NCBI GenBank assembly: GCA_910585605.1
Contig: CAJUFL010000026.1
Span: forward strand, 1-47,995
Length of the DNA stretch: 47,995 nucleotides
Origin: an uncultured Lachnospiraceae bacterium
GTDB taxonomy: Bacteria > Bacillota > Clostridia > Lachnospirales > Lachnospiraceae
Reading direction: 5' to 3'
Below, piece by piece: positions 31,824 through 39,987 of the stretch. Under the pieces are notes generated by a model. It was not told the origin of the DNA. It worked only from the letters and a program-made list of their open reading frames with translations, and made no database searches. The translations under genes and the position numbers were made by a program. The first letter of the stretch is position 1; each line of letters opens with the position of its first letter.

Positions 31824-34661
31824 CTATTTTTTCTCTCCTAGCCATTTAGCCAGCACACGCTTCACCACCTCCGGCTCAAGAGGCTTGGCAATATGCTCAT
31901 CCATCCCCGCATCTTTCGCTGCTCTCACATCCTCTGCAAAAGCATTCGCAGTCATGGCGACAATGGGGACTTTTGCCGCATCTGGTCTGTCAAGATTTCG
32001 GATCGTTCTTGTGGCCTCATAACCGTCCATAACCGGCATCATTACATCCATAAAGATAATATGGTAAGTGAAGGGATCAGACTGCCGGAACATATCTACC
32101 GCCTCCTGACCATTGACAGCAGTAACCGTCTCCAGTCCCATTTCCATTAACATAAACTGTGTAATTTCTAAATTCAATTCAATATCATCTACGATCAGTG
32201 CCCGTTTTCCGGTAACATCTACCGTTTTCCCTTCCTGATCTTCCACCTCCGTTTCCTGTGATGCCGCAATTTCCAATGGCAGCACTACCGTGAACACACT
32301 TCCCTTGCCAGATTCACTTTCTATCTTTATATCTCCCCCCATTTTGTCCACCAGATTCTTTGTAATGGTCATGCCAAGACCGCTTCCCTGATATTCGGTT
32401 CTGGCACCGGCCTCTTCCTGGGTAAAAGGTTCAAAAATATGTTTCAGATATTCCCTGCTCATACCAATACCGGTATCCGAAATCTCAAAGCATATCCGTG
32501 CAATCCCATTTTCCTCAGCAGTCTCATAGCATTTGAAGGTAACACTGCCCATTAGCTTATTATATTTTACGGCATTGCCTGCTATATTAATTAAAATCTG
32601 TTTTATGTGCAGAGGACTCCCCACAAAATAATCATGCGGCAGCTGTCCCGGCTTTGTATAATCCATTACCAGTGTCACATTCCGCTCGGCAGCCTGCCCA
32701 CCTACAATCACTGAACAATTATGCAAAAGCTCACTTAATCGAAAACTCTCCCTAGCAAACTCCACATTTCCTTTTTCCAGCTTACTGATATCCAAAACAT
32801 CATTAATCAGCGATAATAAATGCTTCGCAGATGTTTTAATCTTTTCGCGGCAATCCTCCTGCCTTTCCATATCCTCGGGATTCTTTTCCGCAATATTCAA
32901 CATACCCATAATTCCGTTAATAGGTGTCCGGATATCATGAGACATATGGGAGAGAAACTCCGTCTTCGCTTGATTTGCCCGCTCCGCTTCCTGTATGGCA
33001 GTCTGCAATTCCTCATTTTTCTTTTCAAGCAGATGATAGGAATTCTTCTGCATGTGAAACACCGCCAATCCAAAAATCAAAAGAAGTACCAATGCTATGC
33101 CGGAAACTGCAATCACATCTTTGGTCTGATACAGATAATCAAGCATTTCATAGCTGTCATAAGAAATGTTCATATACTGATTAATGATATCTTCTTTTTC
33201 TTCCTCTGATACCAGCCTCAATGCTTTATTCATAACACGGAACAGCACCTGATCTATATCCTTGAACGTCGCCAGAGTCGTTTCCGACTGATACCGGTAA
33301 TTTTCCCATTCAATCAGATTAGAAAACCTTTCATTTTTAGACTGATAATTATATTCTATGGTATTTAAGACCGTAATATCCGCCACACCTTTTTCCAATG
33401 CCTGTAAACAGTCCTTTGCACTGTCCCGGTATATCACCTGCTGCCCCTGTGCCTCCATATTGTCTGCCCAATAGGTACGCCCTTTGGTAAGCACCATGGT
33501 TACCTCTTTGTCAGAAAAAACATAATCATTTTTTGATACGATAACCGCATTATAGGGCATAAAAGCATTCGTAAGCACAATGTTTTCATCCACAGTAAGT
33601 TTCATATTACTGGAACCTACATAAAAATCAATCTCTCCATCTGCAATCAGATCTTTCCAATATTCACTCCGGTCCATGGGACAAAATTCTATGGAGAGTC
33701 CGCTTCTTTCTGAAATAACCTTCAAAATCTGAATATAGATTCCGTCATTTTCCCCTTTGTCATTGATATAGGCTAAAGGCATTGTATCTTTATAGAACCC
33801 AATCCTTATCGTATCCCCTTGGCTGATCAGCGCAAGCTCATCAGCGGCAAAATTTTCCCGACGGTCTCCGTAATACCGGGTTGTAAGTTTTTGTTCAAAT
33901 GCAGGATCATACATCTTTAATTCTTCAATCCCCAGATTTAACTCATCCAGTAATGCCACATTGCCCTTCCACGTTATATAGTAATAGGGAGAATAAGCAA
34001 ATTTCCCTACCAGGGACTGTCCGTTCCAGACCTCTGTCAGGGTATGTGCAGCCACATCGATATCTCCGGATTTCAACGCCTCCTGCATTTCCTGTGTAGT
34101 GGCATATTCCTTAAGCTTTGGATCGTGAATACCGTTTCGGTCTAAATATTCTAAAAAATCTTTCTTGCGGATATAGCTTTCCACGACACCGAATTTCATA
34201 TCTTTCATACTGTCAAAATCTTCAAAAGCCAGTGCACTATTCTCTTCCACAAAAAGACAGCCGAACGTATATCCACTTGGAAAAGCTGCATATTCAAAAA
34301 TTCCAGCACGCTCTTCCGAATACTGTGCAGATCCTACCAAATCCACTTCCTTATTCTTAAGCTTTGCAAGAGCATCATTCCAGCTGTCACAATCCACATA
34401 TTCAATCTTCCAGCCGGTATAACTGCTAAGCTCCTCCAGATACGCGACATCCATGCCGCCATAGCCATCCTCTTCCGAATACGTATGAAAACCTTCCATC
34501 GGAAAAAATGCTACTTTTACGGTTCTCTGCTCTTTCGCACAGACAGGCATGGAAAAAAACAGCAAAAACAATACCATAAAAAATGCTGTTACTGGCAGCA
34601 ATATCAATCCATCCTGTATTCGTTTTTCCCAATCTGTCTTCCTAATACAAGCTCCACCCAT
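31824..34661 (-). CDS. Hybrid sensor histidine kinase with two periplasmic-binding-type sensor domains
   Basis: 945 residues. A signal/anchor segment (about 18-40) is followed by two SBP_bac_3-like domains (about 47-270, VKVAFFPMEGFHTYSE; and about 285-510, IRIGFYKDTMPLAYINDKGE), a membrane helix (VIAVSGIALVLLLIFGLAVF) and a short coiled coil. The kinase has the His in MSHDIRTPINGIMG, ATP-binding boxes NIAGNAVKYN, DTGIGMS and GSGLGMTI, and a receiver with the Asp in FMDVMMPVMDGY. This is EvgS/BvgS layout, but without the C-terminal Hpt domain, so phosphate must pass through a separate Hpt protein or end in its own receiver. Ligands are probably amino acids or similar small molecules. AGGAG precedes the ATG. 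Confidence 0.93.
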   Translation of the reverse strand: MGGACIRKTDWEKRIQDGLILLPVTAFFMVLFLLFFSMPVCAKEQRTVKVAFFPMEGFHTYSEEDGYGGMDVAYLEELSSYTGWKIEYVDCDSWNDALAKLKNKEVDLVGSAQYSEERAGIFEYAAFPSGYTFGCLFVEENSALAFEDFDSMKDMKFGVVESYIRKKDFLEYLDRNGIHDPKLKEYATTQEMQEALKSGDIDVAAHTLTEVWNGQSLVGKFAYSPYYYITWKGNVALLDELNLGIEELKMYDPAFEQKLTTRYYGDRRENFAADELALISQGDTIRIGFYKDTMPLAYINDKGENDGIYIQILKVISERSGLSIEFCPMDRSEYWKDLIADGEIDFYVGSSNMKLTVDENIVLTNAFMPYNAVIVSKNDYVFSDKEVTMVLTKGRTYWADNMEAQGQQVIYRDSAKDCLQALEKGVADITVLNTIEYNYQSKNERFSNLIEWENYRYQSETTLATFKDIDQVLFRVMNKALRLVSEEEKEDIINQYMNISYDSYEMLDYLYQTKDVIAVSGIALVLLLIFGLAVFHMQKNSYHLLEKKNEELQTAIQEAERANQAKTEFLSHMSHDIRTPINGIMGMLNIAEKNPEDMERQEDCREKIKTSAKHLLSLINDVLDISKLEKGNVEFARESFRLSELLHNCSVIVGGQAAERNVTLVMDYTKPGQLPHDYFVGSPLHIKQILINIAGNAVKYNKLMGSVTFKCYETAEENGIARICFEISDTGIGMSREYLKHIFEPFTQEEAGARTEYQGSGLGMTITKNLVDKMGGDIKIESESGKGSVFTVVLPLEIAASQETEVEDQEGKTVDVTGKRALIVDDIELNLEITQFMLMEMGLETVTAVNGQEAVDMFRQSDPFTYHIIFMDVMMPVMDGYEATRTIRNLDRPDAAKVPIVAMTANAFAEDVRAAKDAGMDEHIAKPLEPEVVKRVLAKWLGEKK

Positions 34662-34787
34662 AATATAGTTTCTCCTGATACTGATCTGTATAATCTTGTA
34701 ACACGGAAGCTTCTACTGCTTTTCCAGTATAACAACTTTACAACACCGGATTCCACCATACTTTAATTCCGCATTATAATATTTCTT

Positions 34788-34816
34788 ATTATACAAAGCT
34801 TTTATCGCAAAATCAA
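34788..34816 (-). promoter_or_regulatory. Promoter for the hybrid kinase
   Basis: Minus-strand -35 TTGATT (34811-34816), 17-bp spacer, -10 TATAAT (34788-34793), giving a leader of about 120 nt. The remaining gap (34817-34945) contains no recognisable gene or terminator. Confidence 0.7.
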
Positions 34817-34945
34817 TGTCTTAATATTCTTCTGATGAAAGTCCTATTACACAACAAAACAATAAAATGAGCGGCCATACAATATGCGTTTTGAAGTCTG
34901 AACGATACGATATATTTCGCCCGGCAGATTACGAAGATATATTTC

Positions 34946-35728
34946 CTACCCCAAAGCCACATCCAGCGCCATCATGACCGTAAACCCTGCTGCAAACAGG
35001 ACTGTACCCACATTGGAGTGCTTCCCCTCCGACATTTCCGGAATCAGTTCCTCCACTACCACATAGATCATAGCGCCTGCCGCAAAGCTCAGAAGATACG
35101 GCAGGAGCGGGATCACAAACCCCGCAGCCAAAACAGTCAGAACTGCACCCACCGGCTCCACCGCACCAGAAAGCGTACCATAAAAAAAAGCTTTCTTCCT
35201 GCTGATGCCTTCCGCCCGCAGGGGCATAGAAATGATCGCTCCCTCTGGAAAGTTCTGTATCGCAATCCCAAGGGAAAGTGCCAAGGCACCCATAGCTGTA
35301 ATCCCGGCATCCCCGGAAAGCCACCCGGCATAAACCACACCAACCGCCATACCTTCTGGCAGATTATGGAGCGTCACCGCCAACACCAGCATGGTTGTTT
35401 TCTGCAAGTTGCTTTCAGGCCCTTCCGCCCTGCTGCTATTCATGTGCAAATGCGGAATTGTCCGATCCAAAAGCAGCAGAAATAATATACCAAACCAGAA
35501 ACCAATTACGGCAGGGATAAACGACAGCTTTCCCATAAACTCCGACTGCTCTATTGCAGGAATGATCAGACTCCAGATAGAAGCAGCCACCATGACCCCC
35601 GCTGCAAATCCGGTCAGTCCCCGCTGCAATAGGGGATTCAGCTTATTCTTCATAAACAACACACTGGCAGAGCCAAGAGCCGTCCCAAGGAACGGTATCA
35701 GTATGCCCACAACCGTTTCTATCCGCAT
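34946..35728 (-). CDS. ZIP-family metal transporter
   Basis: 260 residues from the ATG at 35726-35728 (GGGGGTG before it). About eight membrane helices with the metal-binding helices intact: HNLPEGMAVGV and NFPEGAIISM, the HNxPEG and related motif in helices 4 and 5. A His/Ser-rich loop (HLHMNSSRAEG) lies between helices 3 and 4. This is the GufA/ZupT branch, importing Zn or Fe/Mn. It starts 4 bp after the HMA protein gene, so the two form an operon. ZIP proteins work without ATP in the cytoplasmic membrane. Confidence 0.9.
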   Translation of the reverse strand: MRIETVVGILIPFLGTALGSASVLFMKNKLNPLLQRGLTGFAAGVMVAASIWSLIIPAIEQSEFMGKLSFIPAVIGFWFGILFLLLLDRTIPHLHMNSSRAEGPESNLQKTTMLVLAVTLHNLPEGMAVGVVYAGWLSGDAGITAMGALALSLGIAIQNFPEGAIISMPLRAEGISRKKAFFYGTLSGAVEPVGAVLTVLAAGFVIPLLPYLLSFAAGAMIYVVVEELIPEMSEGKHSNVGTVLFAAGFTVMMALDVALG

Positions 35729-35732
35729 GTCT

Positions 35733-35990
35733 TCACCCCCTGAATGCTGAAAGCAGCCCTTTCTTCTCATATGGCTCACTGCTCACAGACACGGCTTCAT
35801 ATCCGGCTTTGCCAATTACTCTTCTAATCTCCTGCTCCGGGATTTCCTGTTCCACAAGAATAATGGTCTGTTTCTTCATATGCGAACTGGTTACCTTTTT
35901 TACCTGAAACGCATTCCTCACTGCCTCGTTAATGTGTGCCTCACACATACCGCAGGCCATTCCCTCTATACCCACTGTAATCTTTATCAT
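35733..35990 (-). CDS. CopZ-like heavy-metal-associated (HMA) protein
   Basis: 85 residues from the ATG at 35988-35990 with GGAGG seven bases before. It has the HMA fold motif GMACGMC near residue 10, which binds Cu(I), Zn or Cd by its two Cys, and the family's second half (EIRRVIGKAGYEAV). The C-terminal ~15 residues are extra. It is normally a copper chaperone, but its partner gene here is a ZIP importer rather than a P-type ATPase. That is unusual and could mean a metal-trafficking or sensing role linked to the importer. Confidence 0.87.
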   Translation of the reverse strand: MIKITVGIEGMACGMCEAHINEAVRNAFQVKKVTSSHMKKQTIILVEQEIPEQEIRRVIGKAGYEAVSVSSEPYEKKGLLSAFRG

Positions 35991-36021
35991 AAAACAACCT
36001 CCAATCATTGCTCTGATACAC

Positions 36022-36038
36022 AGTTAGCTTTAACTAAC
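36022..36038. promoter_or_regulatory. Dyad resembling a DtxR/MntR-type operator upstream of the metal genes
   Basis: On the minus strand the sequence is GTTAG-TTAAAG-CTAAC (36023-36038), with a tighter AGTTA/TAACT pairing inside. It recalls the TTAGGTTAACCTAA-type sites of DtxR-family metalloregulators. It lies about 32 bp before the HMA start codon. No metalloregulator gene is in the window, so the match is only suggestive. Confidence 0.4.
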
Positions 36039-36053
36039 CTTCATTCCTAATAT

Positions 36054-36082
36054 AAGCGGCTGCTTCTCATTAGTAGCCGCTT
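36054..36082. terminator. Strong hairpin between the metal genes and the IS remnant
   Basis: AAGCGGCT and AGCCGCTT (8 bp) pair, extended by CT/AG around a TCTCATT loop. The stem overlaps the stop codon of the transposase remnant. On the plus strand it is followed by ATTTGATTTT; on the minus strand by ATATTAGG, so the signal is better for rightward transcripts. Confidence 0.5.
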
Positions 36083-36928
36083 ATTTGATTTTAAATATAC
36101 CTCTTCTCTTTATTTTTGTCAATAAGATATAAATTTGACTTTCCCCATTTTTTATGCCCGAGCGTGTTCCCGCAAGAACACGCTCGATTGCATATCCTAT
36201 TGCGTAAAATATAAATTTGGAAATGCCATATATCGCCTGGGAGCATTCTATTAATTCCATCATAAAAATAGTGGCTTCTTTTTCAGAACTCATAATGCCG
36301 ATATATCCTGCTGCAAGAGCAGCAAAAAAATTTAAGTTACGGATAGACTTCAATGACATCACTCTGAAATCTTCCAGTTCAAACTGTTGCTTTTTGAACT
36401 TAAAATATTCCTCAATCCGCCATCTCATCAAATAGACTTTTGCCACAATCATACAAAGTTTTTTCTGCTCTGACATATCTAAATTTGTAAGCAGTAACAT
36501 TGGCTGTGACCCAAAGCCATACACTGCAACCAACACTAAATTTCTGCCGGAAAATTCGCATAGCTTCACTGGAATATAACTGATCTTACATTCAATCTTC
36601 TTTCCGTGTTTATCCATAAAATCCATGCGGTAATTACCCTTATATTTTTTTGCAACATCCATAATATTTTGCGTTTTCCCTTTATATATAACGTTACGGT
36701 TCTTTTTGGCGCGAATAACAAATTTTTCATCACTTTTCAAAAAGTACCTGTAATAATCATTTCTTATGAGTAATGGCTTCGTTTAATGAACGTGCAATCT
36801 CGCTCAGATGAACCTTGTTTCCTGCTAAAATACCATAAAACATCTGTGTCACGAACTTACACTGTGGTATTTTTAAACCCCTTGAGAAATTTTTTCTGAA
36901 AAATTTGATAAATCCCTTTTAATTTCAT
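36081..36928 (-). pseudogene. IS4-type transposase, decayed by frameshift and internal deletion
   Basis: The C-terminal part (open from 36740 to 36081) carries the IS4-family Y-(2)-R-(3)-E-(6)-K motif in YLMRWRIEEYFKFKK. Upstream, in another frame, is a piece of the family's N-terminus (FVTQMFYGILAGNKVHLSEI, about 36780-36870), starting at the ATG at 36926-36928 but shifted by one base in an A-run. Between the two, about 150 residues with the first two catalytic Asp are missing. The gene is therefore dead. The open frame also runs about 50 bp beyond the IS terminal repeat into flanking DNA. Confidence 0.85.
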
Positions 36929-36991
36929 AATCCTAATCTGTTATAATTAATCATGCAAAAACACTGCTTAGAAAAAATGGGGAAAGTCAAA
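36134..36991. mobile_element. IS4-type insertion sequence remnant with 20-bp terminal inverted repeats
   Basis: Position 36134-36153 is the sequence TTTGACTTTCCCCATTTTTT, and 36972-36991 is its exact inverted complement, enclosing the transposase remnant. The element is 858 bp, about 0.5 kb shorter than a complete IS of this kind, in line with the internal deletion. No clear target-site duplication is visible. Near one end lies a strong hairpin (36159-36186: CGAGCGTGTTC and GAACACGCTCG), probably a subterminal structure of the IS. Confidence 0.75.
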
Positions 36992-37126
36992 AAATATATA
37001 GTATTGAAAAAAAGAGGCGGAAGTTGTATGATGGATAAAGTAAAGATGTGAAATCAAAATTTCTCAGAACAGTCTTTTTTATCCCAACTGACAATTCGTT
37101 TACTTCATCCCAAAAAACTTTCCAGT

Positions 37127-37155
37127 TTGCAATCAAATATCATATCCATTATAAT
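37127..37155 (+). promoter_or_regulatory. Promoter for the leucine-rich-repeat gene
   Basis: -35 TTGCAA (37127-37132), 17-bp spacer, -10 TATAAT (37150-37155), about 65 bp before the ATG at 37221. The rest of the gap from 36992 shows nothing else. Confidence 0.75.
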
Positions 37156-37220
37156 AAAAATCAGGAAAACTAATTTTCGCAGTCACCTAACAAAAGTCGT
37201 ATATGGAAGGAGAATGGAAT

Positions 37221-38693
37221 ATGAATAATCTAAGAAAATGGAATATATTTATGCTGATCATCGTGCTCATGCTTACCATATTCAGAGTACCCGCCAGTGC
37301 AGAGATACGACATAAAAAAAGAAAAGTGGAAACGCCAGAGAAAACAAAGGTTATCTTATTCGTAAACACAAAGGCACAGCTAAAGCTGAAAAATGCTTCC
37401 AAGGAACAGAAGTTTCAATGGAGTAGCAGCAATAAAAAGATTGCAACCATTACCCAAAAGGGAAAAGTAACCGCTAGAAAAGCCGGCAAGGCAAAGATTA
37501 CCGCCAAATCCGGAACTAAAAAATATATCTTTCTGATTACCGTGAAAAAGAAAGTAAAGTTAAAAAACACAAAGGGGAAAAATGCTTCCGATATAGCAGG
37601 TCTAAAAAAAATAATCGAATCACAGATTTTACAGGGGGCTTCTATATCCACAGATTTAAATAAGACTTCCCAATATATCTGGGATGAAAAAGGAAGGCTT
37701 ACGGAACTTCACTGGAATAAAAAGAAATTAAAGGGAAGCCTGTCATTAAAAAAATTCCCTTCCTTAACGGTCTTAGAATGCAGACAAAATGAACTGACAA
37801 ATCTGAATTTAGGCAAAAATTCGGTTTTAGAAAAACTGGACTGCGGGAATAACAAACTGAAAAAGCTGGACGTAAGCCAAAATACTGTTTTGAAGCAATT
37901 GAACTGTCAGCATAATGAACTGATGAAATTGAATATAAACAGGAATGCTGCTTTAACGGATTTAATCTGCCCATTTAATATCCTGCCAACATTAGATGTA
38001 AGCAAGAATACCGCTTTAGAAAAATTAGATTGCAGCTACAATGGTCTGTCAAAGCTGAATGTAAGTAAAAACACTGCCCTGAAATATCTGGATTGCACAC
38101 ACTGTTATAGAATGTCACACTTAGACCTTGGCAGCAATACGCTTCTGGAAAGCCTGTATTGTGGAAAGAATGAATTGACCACATTAGACCTTCCAAACAA
38201 TGCTGCTTTGAAATTTCTGGATTGCAGCTTCAACGATTTAAGAACACTAGATGTAAGCCGGAATTCCTCTTTAAACAGCTTAAACTGCTCCTATAATTAT
38301 CTGACCAGTCTGGATATCAGTCAAAATACAAATTTAGATGACTTGAACTGCCGGGAGAACGAACTAACCACACTGAACGTCAGCCACAATACTGCCCTGA
38401 CCAGCTTAGAATGCAGCGAAAATGAATTAACCAAGCTGGATGTAAGCAAAAATACTGCTCTGATATTCTTATGCTGTAGGCATAATAAACTGACAAATCT
38501 GGATGTGAGCAAAAATACCGCTTTATGGTCTCTGTATTGCGAAAACAATAACCTGACCGCACTGGATATCAGCAAGAACATTTCTTTAAAGATTTTATAT
38601 TGCACGCATAATAAAATAACCAGTCTGGATATCAGTCAGAATCCGGCTTTGGAAAATCTACTTTGCGATAGCAGCGTCACCGTAAAAAAATGA
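37221..38693 (+). CDS. Secreted leucine-rich-repeat protein with Ig-like domain and Cys ladder
   Basis: 490 residues from the ATG at 37221 (AAGGAG 8 nt upstream, chosen over 37203). A signal peptide (about 1-30) is followed by a Big_2-like domain (about 45-115; QWSSSNKKIATITQKGKV), a linker, and 15 leucine-rich repeats of about 21 residues with the pattern L-x-x-L-x-C-x-x-N-x-L-x-x-L-x-V/I-S-x-N-x-x-L. The Cys in each unit makes a regular column. Such proteins usually bind host or bacterial surface ligands. There is no LPXTG or membrane anchor; the end is DSSVTVKK, so it may be free or wall-bound through the Ig domain. It begins 230 bp after the IS remnant. Confidence 0.88.
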   Translation: MNNLRKWNIFMLIIVLMLTIFRVPASAEIRHKKRKVETPEKTKVILFVNTKAQLKLKNASKEQKFQWSSSNKKIATITQKGKVTARKAGKAKITAKSGTKKYIFLITVKKKVKLKNTKGKNASDIAGLKKIIESQILQGASISTDLNKTSQYIWDEKGRLTELHWNKKKLKGSLSLKKFPSLTVLECRQNELTNLNLGKNSVLEKLDCGNNKLKKLDVSQNTVLKQLNCQHNELMKLNINRNAALTDLICPFNILPTLDVSKNTALEKLDCSYNGLSKLNVSKNTALKYLDCTHCYRMSHLDLGSNTLLESLYCGKNELTTLDLPNNAALKFLDCSFNDLRTLDVSRNSSLNSLNCSYNYLTSLDISQNTNLDDLNCRENELTTLNVSHNTALTSLECSENELTKLDVSKNTALIFLCCRHNKLTNLDVSKNTALWSLYCENNNLTALDISKNISLKILYCTHNKITSLDISQNPALENLLCDSSVTVKK

Positions 38694-38785
38694 ATGTATC
38701 CTCTCCTACCGCTTCCTCAGATATACACCGAATACAGAGCCTCCCCCGGCTTTGCTTTCATCATGTGCCTTTTCCATCCCATCAT

Positions 38786-39106
38786 TCAATTTAAATACTC
38801 ATCAACACTGCTTTCCAGCATAGCACACAGTTCAGCATCCATATACTCGTAGTCGTCATCAATATGCAGGCATATCAGTTTCTTACCTGTCAAAACATCA
38901 GAATATTTTTCTTTCACTCTTCTGATATGCTTCTTTTCCATACAAAATATAATATCTGCCCACCCAAGTAATCCTTCCGTAACCTTAATCCTCGAATTAT
39001 TTTCCGTGCCTGCAGATTTGGCCTGGCAGCCTTTATAGCCATCAAACAACTTTTCAGCCGTCAAACTCCTTCGTTTATTCTGACTACATAAAAATAATAA
39101 TTTCAT
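38786..39106 (-). CDS. Small protein-tyrosine-phosphatase-like protein
   Basis: 106 residues, shorter than classical low-molecular-weight phosphatases (about 150). The phosphate-binding loop C-x5-R is CSQNKRR with the following Ser-Leu-Thr, at residues 7-13. The general acid might be in HIDDDYEYMD near the C-terminus. This matches a compact phosphatase-like family seen in many bacteria. It probably acts on phosphotyrosine or arsenate-type substrates, unproven. It lies 11 bp after the lipoprotein gene and may be co-transcribed. No ribosome site stands out. Confidence 0.7.
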   Translation of the reverse strand: MKLLFLCSQNKRRSLTAEKLFDGYKGCQAKSAGTENNSRIKVTEGLLGWADIIFCMEKKHIRRVKEKYSDVLTGKKLICLHIDDDYEYMDAELCAMLESSVDEYLN

Positions 39107-39117
39107 GTATATATCCC

Positions 39118-39768
39118 CTATTGTCTCACTGCCTCAAAAAACACACCATCCTGGCAAATCAAAATAATATCTGCATCCTTTATAAAGAACTGACACCCAA
39201 ATCCATATGAGTTACTGATTTCTATCTTTTTCACCGAATCCCCGGTTAACCCGACTGACTCAAATGTGGCACGATAGTCCATGGCAAAATCCGACTCTGT
39301 TTCCTCAAACTCCTGATAGTCCGGTGTCTGTGTCACTTCCCCATCTCCATTAAAAGCATCCGCAGAATACTCACATACCTTTCCAACATAACCCTGTGCA
39401 TCCTCCAATGTCATTGCCGACACTCCCGGTATGTAATATGCCGTTACCTTCCATGTTCCAAAAAAGCTTTCGTCTGCACGATCCTCCTCCTTTTTCTCTG
39501 CGGTACCGCTTTCCTTACTGCCGGCCGGAACCATATCATTTTCCAGTTCTGTCTGCTGCTCTGTTGTCACTTCCGGCTCCTCACTGATATCTTCTGTCAC
39601 AGGGTCAGCTTTCTCTGTATCCTCCTGTAACATAGTCGTTTCCGTTATTTCCGCTGTATTTTCTGTCGTTATCCCTGTATCCTTATTCTCTTCTACAGAG
39701 GGATTTCCACATGCAGAAAGTCCGAAAATCAATATTGTTATATAAATAATTGCCATCCCTTTTCTCAT
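39118..39768 (-). CDS. Lipoprotein of unknown function
   Basis: 216 residues from the ATG at 39766-39768 with GGAGAG upstream. A signal peptide with lipobox LSAC near residue 20 anchors it outside. Then comes a Thr/Glu-rich linker of about 85 residues and a C-terminal domain of about 110 residues starting SFFGTWKVTAYYIPG, with GYVGKVCEYSADAF and SNSYGFGCQFFIKDADIIL. That beta-rich domain resembles lipocalin-like DUF domains of Firmicutes lipoproteins. I cannot assign a function. It precedes the phosphatase-like gene. Confidence 0.65.
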   Translation of the reverse strand: MRKGMAIIYITILIFGLSACGNPSVEENKDTGITTENTAEITETTMLQEDTEKADPVTEDISEEPEVTTEQQTELENDMVPAGSKESGTAEKKEEDRADESFFGTWKVTAYYIPGVSAMTLEDAQGYVGKVCEYSADAFNGDGEVTQTPDYQEFEETESDFAMDYRATFESVGLTGDSVKKIEISNSYGFGCQFFIKDADIILICQDGVFFEAVRQ

Positions 39769-39987
39769 CACAATCTCTCCTCTTTTCTCTTCATCCTTAT
39801 AGGTAATTGCAAAACTTTCTATTTCCAAGATATAATTATGCGATATGAACTATATCACAAGCAAGGTATTTTGACACCATCGGTACTTGGGTGTCGTACT
39901 TTGGCACCTTATGTACCATTACGCAGAAAAGGAATGCCATACCTGAATACTTAGCAAGGCTTTACCGAGCTTAGTAGAAAGGGTCGC

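Noticed and set aside
32820..33209. 129-codon plus-strand frame in the hybrid kinase gene
   Set aside because: Antisense to conserved kinase motifs; composition is that of a shadow frame.
34929..35485. Long overlapping frames on both strands in the ZIP gene
   Set aside because: The HNxPEG motifs and membrane helices fix the real frame; the others are shadows favoured by higher local GC.
37800..38690. Regular short repeats that could suggest a CRISPR array
   Set aside because: The repeats are in frame, diverged, and encode leucine-rich units; there are no unique spacers.
39829..39987. GACACC/GGTGTC dyad and nearby short repeats in the gap between lipoprotein and M56 genes
   Set aside because: Only six bases per arm with an 11-base loop; likely by chance in this length.
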